DNA from: DATARH01 sp963789255
Lineage (GTDB): Bacteria; Pseudomonadota; Alphaproteobacteria; ATCC43930; CGMCC-115725
DNA length: 64,000 bases
Assembly: GCA_963789255.1 (NCBI GenBank)
Contig: CAWBJW010000003.1
Location: forward strand, 124,001 to 188,000
Direction: 5' to 3'
In this document: positions 19,240 to 26,820 of the stretch, piece by piece
How the letters are laid out: every line of letters starts with the position of its first letter
Numbering within the stretch: position 1 is the stretch's first letter
Position numbers and translations under genes: made by a program
Notes under the pieces: generated by a model
Seen by the model: the letters and a program-made list of their open reading frames with translations, nothing else
Database searches by the model: none
Told to the model about the DNA's origin: nothing

Positions 19240-20115
19240 TGGCGATCCTCGTCGATGCCCAGACGACAGTGATCTGCCAGGGCTTCACCGGCGCGCAAGG
19301 CACCTTCCACTCCGAGCAGGCGATCGCCTACGGCACCAGGATGGTCGGCGGCGTCACCCCCGGCAAAGGCGGCACGCAGGCATCTCGATCTGCCGGTGTT
19401 CGACACGGTGCACGAGGCGCGCGCCCGGACCGGCGCCACCGCGAGCGTCATCTATGTCCCGCCGCCCTACGCCGCCGACGCGATCCTCGAAGCGATCGAT
19501 GCCGGGACCCCGCTCGTCATCTGCATCACCGAGGGCATCCCGGTGCTCGACATGGTCCGCGTCAAGCGTGCCCTCGACGGGACGCAGAGCCGCCTCATCG
19601 GGCCGAACTGCCCGGGGGTCATCACCCCGGGGGAATGCAAGATCGGCATCATGCCGGGCCATATCCACGCTCGCGGCCGGGTCGGCATCGTCTCGCGCTC
19701 GGGAACCCTGACCTATGAGGCGGTGGCCCAGACGACCGCCGCCGGGCTCGGCCAGTCGAGCTGCGTCGGCATCGGCGGCGACCCGATCCACGGCCTCGAT
19801 TTCATCGATGTCCTCGAGATGTTTCTCGCCGACGACGACACGCAAGCGATTGTCATGATCGGCGAGATCGGCGGCGCCGCCGAGGAGGAGGCCGCCGCGT
19901 TCCTGCGCGCCCACAGACGCAAAAAGCCGATGGTCGGCTTCATCGCTGGGGCGGCGTCGCCGCCCGGCCGCCGCATGGGCCACGCCGGAGCGATCATCTC
20001 AGGCGGCAAGGGCGGCGCCGGCGACAAGATGGAGGCATTGCGCAGCGCCGGGATCACGGTCACCGAATCGCCGGCCGCGATCGGGACGACGATGAAGCGC
20101 GTGCTGGGGAAGTAG
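19239..20115 (+). CDS. sucD: Succinyl-CoA synthetase subunit alpha (one frameshift)
   Basis: Alpha subunit, carrying the CoA site and the phospho-His. 291 aa after removing one extra G at 19379-19380 (CAGGCAT should be CAGCAT), which restores GKGGTQHLDLPVFDTV. Also visible are TVICQGFTGAQGTFHSEQAI at the start, the GPNCPGVITPGECKIGIMPG block and SRSGTLTYEAV. The active-site region GHAGAIISGGKGGAGDKMEAL includes the phosphorylated His of GHAGA. It overlaps sucC by one base (TGATG). sucA, often next in this cluster, does not follow. Confidence 0.92.
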
Positions 20116-20204
20116 GACCGAACGGCCGCGACGGCCGGCGGGGCGCTGCCTCCTTCGCGACGGGGCGTGAGGCGAGGGCCGACAATTCCGCGAGGCGGAC
20201 CGCC

Positions 20205-20381
20205 TTACAGATCGGCGAGGCGGATCCAGGTGCCGAGCGCCAATGCGACGAGGGCGCCGAGCGCGACGATCGGCAGGCTCGCGGTGCCGAACAGCAGCAG
20301 CCACAGCACAAAGGCGACGATCGCGCTGAAGATGCCGCCGATCAGCGAGGGCAGCGACCGCTTGACCCGCGCTGCGGCCAC
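20205..20381 (-). CDS. Small two-helix membrane protein, unknown
   Basis: 58 aa from a GTG start that lies 5 nt after the stop of the fatty acid hydroxylase gene, so translation is probably coupled. The sequence has two hydrophobic stretches, IGGIFSAIVAFVLWLLLFG and LPIVALGALVALALGTW, and ends RLADL. No family is recognised. It may be an accessory of the membrane hydroxylase. The case rests on hydrophobic periodicity and spacing only. Confidence 0.5.
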   Translation of the reverse strand: MAAARVKRSLPSLIGGIFSAIVAFVLWLLLFGTASLPIVALGALVALALGTWIRLADL

Positions 20382-20386
20382 CGCGC

Positions 20387-21148
20387 TCAGACCCCGGCCG
20401 AGGCGAGACGGGAATCGGCCGCGGTGGCGCGCGCCTTTTTGAGATCGGGCTTGCGGAAGCGCGTATCGTAGCCGTTGAACAGATGGCCCCAGAGGCCGCG
20501 GTCGAGATCGCTGGTGCCGAACAGCCAGTCGGCCAACGGGTAGGTCAGGTTCATGTTGGTGCCCATCATGATCGCCTGGTCGTGATGGGCGATGTGATGG
20601 CGCCGGATCGTGTTCATGAACGGGATGCGGCGGATGATGCGGTCGTCCTTGACGTGGCAGCCCCAGTGGAACAGCTCGTAATTGAGGTAGACCCCCGAGG
20701 TCGTCGCGACCAGGAGCCAGCCGGCGTTGGCCGACCATATCAGGCCGAGCACCAGGCCGCCCGCCGCCGACATGCAGATGAACGTGGTCAGCGCGTAGGG
20801 CGGGAAGAAAGTGATGCGGAAGTCGCGGGTCGTGTCGATCCGCGGCTCGTGATCGGTGAAGAACTGATGATGCGCCAGCGTGTGGCGCTTGTAGATGCCC
20901 ATGAGGCCCTTGACCGGGCGATGCATGATGAAACGGTGCATCGCCCACTCGAAGATATTGCAGGCGACGAACGCCGCCGGCACCACCAGCCATTCGAGGA
21001 CGCTCGGCTGGTGGATATTGCGGGCGCAATACCAGATCGTCGCGAGGCCGAGCCCGGCGATCACCAGCACATGGCCGAGCCCGCTGTACCAGGGCGAGAT
21101 GCGGGTGCGGTAATCGGCGCGGAACGCCGCCTGGCGCTGGGTCATCAT
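20387..21148 (-). CDS. Fatty acid hydroxylase / sterol desaturase superfamily protein
   Basis: 253 aa integral membrane di-iron oxygenase with about four TM helices. The histidine clusters of the superfamily are visible in order: HRFIMH (about residue 74), HTLAHHQFF (about 93), HWGCH and HHIAHH. They would bind two irons at the cytoplasmic face. A strong GGAGGAGG lies 8 nt before ATG 21148. Members hydroxylate or desaturate sterols, carotenoids, fatty acids or alkylglycerols; no neighbour identifies the substrate. A 58-aa membrane protein follows directly. Confidence 0.85.
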   Translation of the reverse strand: MMTQRQAAFRADYRTRISPWYSGLGHVLVIAGLGLATIWYCARNIHQPSVLEWLVVPAAFVACNIFEWAMHRFIMHRPVKGLMGIYKRHTLAHHQFFTDHEPRIDTTRDFRITFFPPYALTTFICMSAAGGLVLGLIWSANAGWLLVATTSGVYLNYELFHWGCHVKDDRIIRRIPFMNTIRRHHIAHHDQAIMMGTNMNLTYPLADWLFGTSDLDRGLWGHLFNGYDTRFRKPDLKKARATAADSRLASAGV

Positions 21149-21291
21149 CGGGCCATCCTCCTCCTGTCGCGGACGCTCCCACTGGGGGCCCAAGTCAACA
21201 CCGGGCAAAGCCCTTTGACAATTCGATTGTGCGGGGAAGCTGTGTTGACATTGGATGGGCGGCAACGGGGCGGGCGAGCGGAGGCGCTGAC

Positions 21292-22285
21292 ATGAAAATC
21301 GGGGTCCTGCAATTCTTCAGCTGGCCGGAGCGCCGGGTCCCCCTCGCCTCGGTCTATGCCCGCGCCTTGCAGCGGATCGAGATCATGGACCAGACCGGGT
21401 ACGACGCGGTGTGGCTCGCCGAGCATCATTTTTCGAGTTTCAGCGTGTGCCCGTCGGTCCACATGATGGGGATTCTCGCCGCCGCCCGCACGACGCGGCT
21501 GCGCATCGGCACCGGCGTGTCGCTGGCGCCGTTCTATCACCCGCTGCGCCTCGCCGAGGAGGTGGCCTTGCTCGAACGTCCTGTCGGGCGGGCGGGTCAA
21601 CTGGGGCGCCGGGCGCGGCTTCGCCCGCGTCGAATTCGAGAATTTCGGAATCCCGCCCGAGGAAAGCACCGCGCGCTTTCACGAGACCGTCGAGATCGTG
21701 CTGCGCGCGTGGACGCAAGAAAAGCTCAGCTTTGCAGGCACGCATTTTCATTTCGACGGGGTCGAGGTGCTGCCCAAGCCGATGCAATGCCCGCACCCGC
21801 CGGTCTGGATGGCGGCGACCTCGGATTCGGCTATCGAATGGGCGGCGGGACGCGGCTTCTCGATCCTGCTCGACCCGCACGCCTCGCATCGCGACATCGG
21901 CAGGAAGCGGCTGACCTACGCCGAACGGCTGAACGCCGCCGGGTTTTCGCTCGACGGGCGCGATCTGCCGGTGGCGCGGCTCCTGGCGCTGGGCGACACC
22001 GCCGCCCAGGCCGCCGAAGTGGCGCGGCGCGGCGCGCAATGGATCGTCAATTCGTATTTCGGTGCGGCGCACCGCCCGGTCGGGGTCGCCGATCCGGCGG
22101 CGCCGGGCAGCGACCCGGTGCAACGCTATCTCGACGAGGTGATCCTCCACGGCACCCCCGACGCGGTGCTCGAACAGATCATCCGATTGCGCGAGGAAAT
22201 CGGCCTCGACTACCTGTTATGCGCGCCGCTCAGCCACGAGAGTTTCATGCTGCTGACCGAGCAGATCCTCCCGCGATTGCCGTGA
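21292..22285 (+). CDS. Luciferase-like flavin-dependent oxidoreductase (one frameshift)
   Basis: 330 aa LLM-class enzyme once the extra A at 21575-21576 is removed; this restores LLDVLSGGRVNWGAGRGF, the conserved SGGR and GxGRG region. Other landmarks are MKIGVLQFFSWPERR at the start, YDAVWLAEHHFSSFSVCPS with the EHH motif, RIGTGVSLAPFYHPLRLAEE, and HPPVWMAATSD. It is a separate protein from the monooxygenase at 2580-3842, with less than obvious overall similarity. It may use FMN or F420. Divergent from the hydroxylase gene. Substrate unknown. Confidence 0.82.
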
Positions 22286-22329
22286 CCCGAGGGACGGCAC
22301 TGAAGACTGTTTGCACCGAATTAGCCCCC

Positions 22330-22366
22330 AAAAAACCCCGTGGCCGGGCCAAGCCCGGCCGAGGGG
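22330..22366 (-). terminator. Rho-independent terminator of the FAH-family gene
   Basis: Read on the minus strand: a GC-rich hairpin with stem CCCCTCGGCCGGGC and its complement (small mismatches at the AC/TC step), loop TTG, followed by six Ts. It lies 25 nt after the stop of the FAH-family gene. Confidence 0.8.
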
Positions 22367-22390
22367 TATCTATCAGCGAAATTTGTGCGA

Positions 22391-23239
22391 TCAGCCCCGA
22401 TGGGCGACGAGACGCTGGTTCTGCTCGCCGAGGCCCTCGACCGCCACCCGCATCCGGTCTCCGGCCTTGAGGAAGCGGGGCGGCTTAAACCCCATCCCGA
22501 CCCCCGACGGCGTGCCGGTCGGGATCACGTCGCCCGGCAGCAGCGTCATGAATTGGCTGACATAGCTGACGATGTGCTCGATCCCGAAGATCAAATCCGC
22601 GGTGTTGCTGTTCTGCCGCCGCTCGCCATTGACGTCGGTCGATACCTGCAACTTGCCGGCGTCGGCGATCTCGTCTTCGGTCACCAGCCACGGCCCGAGC
22701 GGGCAGAACGTGTCGCAGCTCTTGCCCTTGGTCCACTGTCCGCCGCGCTCCATCTGGTATTCGCGCTCGGAGACGTCGTTGACGACGCAATAGCCGGCGA
22801 TGTGTTTCGCCGCGTCCTGGAGGGCGACATAGCTTGCCTTGGTGCCGATCACGATGCCGAGCTCGACCTCGTAATCGGTTTTCTGCGAGCCCTTCGGGAT
22901 GATCACGTCGTCGTTCGGGCCGCAGATGCTGCTCGTCGCCTTCATGAAGAAGATCGGCTCGGAGGGGATCGGCATGCCGGCCTCCTGCGCGTGCAGGCGG
23001 TAGTTGAGGCCGATCGCGACGATTTTCGGCACAGCGCCGACGCACGGCCCAATCCGCGGCGCGCCCGATACCAGCGGCAGGCTCGCCGGATCGAGCCGGC
23101 GCAGCCGGTCGAGCGAAGAGGGCGCGAGCGCCGCGCCGTCGATGTCGTTGATGACGCCCGACAGATCGCGGATCTTGCCGTCGCGGTCCACGAGGCCGGG
23201 CTTTTCCTGGCCCATCGGGCCGTAGCGCAGAAGCTTCAT
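22391..23239 (-). CDS. Fumarylacetoacetate hydrolase family protein
   Basis: 282 aa FAH-superfamily enzyme. It has a short N-terminal domain (MKLLRYGPMGQEKPGLVD) and a C-terminal catalytic domain with IVAIGLNYRLHAQEAGMPIP and PIFFMKATSSICGPNDDVIIP. The metal-binding acidic residues are in DYEVELGIVIG, and NDVSEREYQMERGGQWTKGKSCDTFCPLGPW and GDVIPTGTPSGVGMGF follow. These are the ureidoglycolate lyase / 2-hydroxyhepta-diene-dioate isomerase hallmarks. AGGAGGAA precedes the ATG. The exact substrate is uncertain; the family cleaves C-C bonds of diketo acids with Mg or Mn. Confidence 0.87.
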   Translation of the reverse strand: MKLLRYGPMGQEKPGLVDRDGKIRDLSGVINDIDGAALAPSSLDRLRRLDPASLPLVSGAPRIGPCVGAVPKIVAIGLNYRLHAQEAGMPIPSEPIFFMKATSSICGPNDDVIIPKGSQKTDYEVELGIVIGTKASYVALQDAAKHIAGYCVVNDVSEREYQMERGGQWTKGKSCDTFCPLGPWLVTEDEIADAGKLQVSTDVNGERRQNSNTADLIFGIEHIVSYVSQFMTLLPGDVIPTGTPSGVGMGFKPPRFLKAGDRMRVAVEGLGEQNQRLVAHRG

Positions 23240-23263
23240 CGGGGTTTCCTCCTGGGGCGGATC

Positions 23264-23476
23264 AGGCGAAATCTAGCAGAAGCCGCCGCCGCGGGGCAAA
23301 TCTGGCGCCTTGCTGCTCTTGCTGCTGCACCGGCGGCCGGTGGGCCGAAAGCGGCGGAAATCCTGGCCCGGCCGCGCCCGTTTGCTGAATCCGCCGGCAA
23401 TCTGCAGCGAACTTTCGCGAGTTGTGGCGCAAATCCTCGGGTTTTTCGCTGTCGCAGCAGCAAATCTGCAGCCGCT
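23264..23476. repeat. Iterated AAATCT/AAATCC motif at ~30-bp steps
   Basis: The 397-nt gap 23240-23636 holds no gene. Within it a short motif, G-C-A/G-AAATC(T/C), usually followed by G or GC, recurs at 23270, 23299, 23359, 23389 (AATCC), 23400 (AATCT), 23432 and 23463. Most steps are 29-32 bp or twice that, roughly three helical turns, as in arrays of protein-binding sites. It lies upstream of the FAH-family gene. No regulator is identified. Confidence 0.3.
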
Positions 23477-23636
23477 CTGCCGCAAACGCGCGGCGCAGCT
23501 TTTGTTCAGCCCGGGCGGGTCGCCGCAATCGCCCCCGCTCGCGCAAGGGAAAAACGGATCAGGATCAAGCGATTGACATTGCTCGAATTCCCGATCCCGG
23601 CACAGGGGAATAACAGGCGGGCGCGAGTGGATCGGC

Positions 23637-24030
23637 ATGGAACTGCTCGCGCGGGTCGGACTAGCGAGAGTGCGGTTCGTGACGTCGATCGTCTTGACGA
23701 TAGCCCTTCCTGACGGCGAGCCGGCTCAACCCCATCCGGTCATCGGCGGACATCTCCTCTCCTGCGCCGCCGGATTTGCCGCGCCGTGGACGTTGGGTCC
23801 GGGCGAGATGACGAGCGCCGGTGCTGTCGGCCTTGCCGGGTTGCTGATGCTGAGCGCGCGGGGCGACGCACCCGCGAGCCGGGATTGACGCTTTCCTTGT
23901 GGCCGGACTCGGCCTGCCGACAAGTTGGTTCGTGAGCCCGGTACTGATCGGCGCGCTACTCCTCGTCATCTATTCTCGTCTGTGGGTGCTCGGCGAGCAT
24001 CGCCTGGCCCAGCGACCATCTTCCAGATAG
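23637..24030 (+). pseudogene. HPP-family membrane protein, truncated and frameshifted
   Basis: Remnant of an HPP-family protein, a four-helix integral membrane family linked to nitrite transport in chloroplasts and cyanobacteria. The text matches from the PLAQP-like loop (GEPAQPHPVIGGHLLSC) through the second and third helices. Then a +1 shift near 23855-23868 moves to HPRAGIDAFLVAGLGL, where HPRAG corresponds to the name-giving HPPAG motif. It ends after the last helix (VLIGALLLVIYSRLW). The first helix and its upstream region are missing, so even without the shift it is N-terminally truncated. Confidence 0.6.
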
Positions 24031-24233
24031 CCGATCCTGCGACTTTCGTATGCGGCCGTCACCGCGAGGCGGCAACCTGACGGTTCGGGAGTGAACAAAG
24101 GCGGCTGCGATCGAATTTCATTGCGGCACGCCGCGGCGGGGCAGAAAATCACACGCATAGACCGGGAAACCGGGAATTTCGGTTGGGATGATCTCGGCGA
24201 GACGGGAGTGCCTCGCTAGGAAGGGGTAAGTTG

Positions 24234-25436
24234 ATGCGTCTCGAAAAACTGCCGGCGGCGATGGCGACGCGCCTCGCCGAACTGGAATGCCCGAATTTCA
24301 CCACGACGCCATGGGTCGAGGGCGCGCCGCTCGCTGAAAGGCGGGTGGCTATCGTCTCGTCGGCCGGGCTGGTGGTGCGCGGCGACCGTGTGTTCCGCGG
24401 CCGCGACGCCGATTACCGCGCGATCCCGGCGACCACCGCGCCGAACGACCTGCTGTGTAGCCACATCTCGATTAATTTCGACCGCACCGGCTTCCAGGAG
24501 GATTGGAACGTCGTCTTTCCGCTCGACCGGCTCAATGAGCTGGCGGCGGAGGGGACGATCAGATCGCTTGCGGCGACGCATTACTCGTTTATGGGCGCGA
24601 CCGATCCGGTGCAAATGGTCGAGGGTGCCCATGAGGTCGCCGGCAAGCTCAAGACCGACAACGTCGATGCGGTTCTGCTCACCTCTGTTTGACCGCTGTG
24701 CACGCGCGCCGTGAGCGCGCTCGGGCATTACATCGAGGAAGCGGGGATTGCGACGGTCGCGATCAGCCTGATCCGACCGCAGACCGAAAACACCAAGCCG
24801 CCTCGGGCGCTGTGGGTCCCCTTCGAATTGGGCCGGCCGTTTGGCTCGCCGGGCGACCCGGCGTTTCAAAAGCGGGTCATCCTGGCGGCCCTCCGCCTGC
24901 TGGAACGCACGGATGGGCCGGTCTTGATCGAGGATTTTCCCGATGACGAACCGCGGGCGCGGCCCGATCCGGCTTGGCGGCCGCCGATCGCGACGCAGCC
25001 GATCGACGCTGGGGCGGGCGCCGCGGTGCTGGCCGACCGGCTGGCAAGCGAAATTGCCTCGCTGCAGGAGGCGCATCGCCGCTGGGTGGCGCAAAAAGGC
25101 CGCACCACGGTCGGGCTGAGCGGGCTGGCGATCGGCGATGCGGCGCGATTCGCTGCCGAGTGGCTGCGCGGCAAGGCGCCGCCGAGCCCGCGCGAGGGCT
25201 TCTCGGCGCCGTTGCTGCTGCGCTTTGCGGTCGACGACCTGAAGGCCTATTGCCTCGAGGCGGCGGCCGCGGGTTCGGCGAAGCCGTCGAGCCGTCAGCT
25301 CGGCGACTGGCTGTGGAACGAGACCGGGGTCGGCGCCGCGATCCATGCGCTGCGGTCGACTCTGCTGGCGAGCGAGGATGAGCGGCTGAAGCTCGTCGGC
25401 GGGTTTATGGTGCCGGCCGTGCGCGTCCGCAACTAG
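24234..25436 (+). CDS. Selenoprotein B-like protein (glycine/sarcosine/betaine reductase family), in-frame UGA read as Sec
   Basis: 400 aa if the TGA at 24690-24692 is read as selenocysteine. ATG 24234 has AGGAAGGGG 8 nt upstream. Residues 1-152 include HISINFDRTGFQEDWNVVFP, THYSFMGATD and NVDAVLLTSV. Then comes Sec153 in the redox motif U-P-L-C (Cys156), followed in the same frame by TRAVSALGHYIEEAGIATV and RPQTENTKPPRALWVPFELG. Homologous text flanks the TGA on both sides with no gap, which excludes a frameshift and argues against two genes. In the family this site is Sec or Cys and is the catalytic redox centre of selenoprotein B in glycine reductase; the function of stand-alone aerobic members is unknown. 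No glycine reductase A or C subunits are nearby. A HAD enzyme follows after 18 nt. Confidence 0.85.
24690..24720 (+). promoter_or_regulatory. UGA Sec codon with SECIS-like hairpin
   Basis: The TGA is followed 11 nt later by GCGCGC-CGTGA-GCGCGC (24704-24720), a 6-bp GC stem with a 5-nt loop containing Gs. Bacterial SECIS elements sit at this distance directly 3' of the UGA and present loop Gs to SelB. The size and place fit. The sequence is not the E. coli fdhF element, but bacterial SECIS vary widely. Confidence 0.55.
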
Positions 25437-25454
25437 CGCCGGGAGCAGTGGAGG

Positions 25455-26153
25455 ATGCCAGGAGTGAAGGTCTTGGCCTTCGACACCGGAGGCACGATCC
25501 TCGACTGGCACAGCGGCATCGTCGCCGCGCTGAGCGAATGCGGCGCGCGGCGCGGCGTCGAGCGCGATTGGCGCGAGTTCGCCAACGAATACCGGCGCCG
25601 CGCCTTGCGCCGGATGCTCGGCGCGGTTGATCCGGACTTCAACATCGACGACGTGCACCGCGACGTGCTCGACGAGCTGCTCGGCGAGGCGGGGATCGAC
25701 GCTTTTGCCACCGATGATCGCCGCGCGGTCGCGCGGCGCTGGCACGAGCTCGACACCTGGGCCGATTTCGTGCCGGCGCTAGCGCGACTGCGCCCGCGCT
25801 GGCCGTGCGTGTCCTTCACGATATTGAGCTTGGCGCTGGTCATCGATACGGCGCGCCGCAATGGCATCGTGTGGGACGGGGTGATCTCATGCGAGATGCT
25901 GCGCGTCTACAAGACGCGTTCCGAAGCCTACCGGCTTGCCGCCAAATACCTCGCCGTCTCACCCGGCGACATTGTGATGGTGGCCTGCCACAATTTCGAT
26001 CTCGATGCGGCCCGAGGCCAAGGCTACCGGACCGCCTTCGTGCGGCGGCCGGACGAATGGGGGCCGGTCGGCCCGCCCGACCCGTCGCCGAACCCGGCAT
26101 GCGACTTTGTTGTCGCCGGCTTTGCCGAACTGGCCGATCGCCTCGGCGCATGA
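25455..26153 (+). CDS. HAD-superfamily hydrolase, haloacid dehalogenase type II-like
   Basis: 232 aa HAD hydrolase. Motif I is FDTGGTILDW, where the nucleophile Asp is present and the second Asp is replaced as in L-2-haloacid dehalogenases. Motif II is the Ser/Thr in CVSFTILS, motif III is Lys in VYKTRSEAY, and motif IV is VACHNFDLDAARG. The cap is helical. GGAG lies 9 nt before the ATG. It begins 18 nt after the selenoprotein gene and is likely in its operon. It may act on halogenated or phosphorylated acids; the substrate is unknown. Confidence 0.82.
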   Translation: MPGVKVLAFDTGGTILDWHSGIVAALSECGARRGVERDWREFANEYRRRALRRMLGAVDPDFNIDDVHRDVLDELLGEAGIDAFATDDRRAVARRWHELDTWADFVPALARLRPRWPCVSFTILSLALVIDTARRNGIVWDGVISCEMLRVYKTRSEAYRLAAKYLAVSPGDIVMVACHNFDLDAARGQGYRTAFVRRPDEWGPVGPPDPSPNPACDFVVAGFAELADRLGA

Positions 26154-26192
26154 ACCGTGTTCGAGCCGGCCAACTTGTAGCGCGAATCCCGT

Positions 26193-26623
26193 TCAGGGTT
26201 GGCGGCTGATCGGCATCGGGCCGTCCCGCAAATGCGCGCCGTCGCCGAAGATGGTTTCGTAGCGCGCGTCGATCTTGTCGTCGATCATCCTCGCCAAATC
26301 GCTACGCGGAATGCTGACAGAACGGCCCCCGGTGAGCGCATGGAAGACGACATCAAACCCGAAGCCGCCGACCCGCCTGCCGTGAGAATCGACCAAACGC
26401 AACTCCTTGATGTCGTATCCTTCGGCCCTTCAGGTCAGGAAGAAGTCCCATCCGCTCGGCGATATCGTAGCCCACGCCACAAAAGTCGATGACATAGCCG
26501 CCGGTGCGCAAACGGGGTGCTCGATCGAGAAGCGTTGGCCGGAAACCGTGCTCCGCGAGCCAGTAGCCGAGTGTGCAGCCCGGCAAGGCCTATTCCAGAA
26601 ATAAGGACAGTCTTATTCTGCAT
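26193..26623 (-). pseudogene. FAD-dependent monooxygenase, 5' fragment
   Basis: The N-terminal third of a UbiH/PheA-type flavoprotein monooxygenase. It starts MQNKTVLISGIGLAG, an FAD-binding GxGxxG. After one extra base near 26579-26583 it continues CTLGYWLAEHGFRPTLLDRAP and the characteristic GGYVIDFCGVGYDIAERMGL. A second extra base near 26427-26430 leads to YDIKELRLVDSHGRRVGGF and SIPRSDLARMI. It stops at about residue 142, where the family runs to ~380-400. The catalytic GD motif and substrate domain are missing, so this is a relic even if both shifts are sequence errors. Confidence 0.65.
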
Positions 26624-26820
26624 CGGCCAAAATATAGCGGGGGTCGCGAAGCAGGACAAAAAAGAACATCGGTATGTGCTTAATTTAAGACTTTCGGGCG
26701 CGGCCCCGTTGACGGCAGCCCGAACCTGCGCGATGCATTGTCCATGCCCTCTTGCAAATCCCTCCGCCCGGCGGCATCGCGCCGCGCCCCCGATGACGCA
26801 GAGAAGATCGTCCCCGGCAG

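Noticed and set aside
24690..24692. TGA as an ordinary stop splitting the gene into two proteins or a pseudogene
   Set aside because: The frame is the same on both sides, family-like sequence continues without a break, the TGA falls exactly on the family's redox position, and the second part has no ribosome site.
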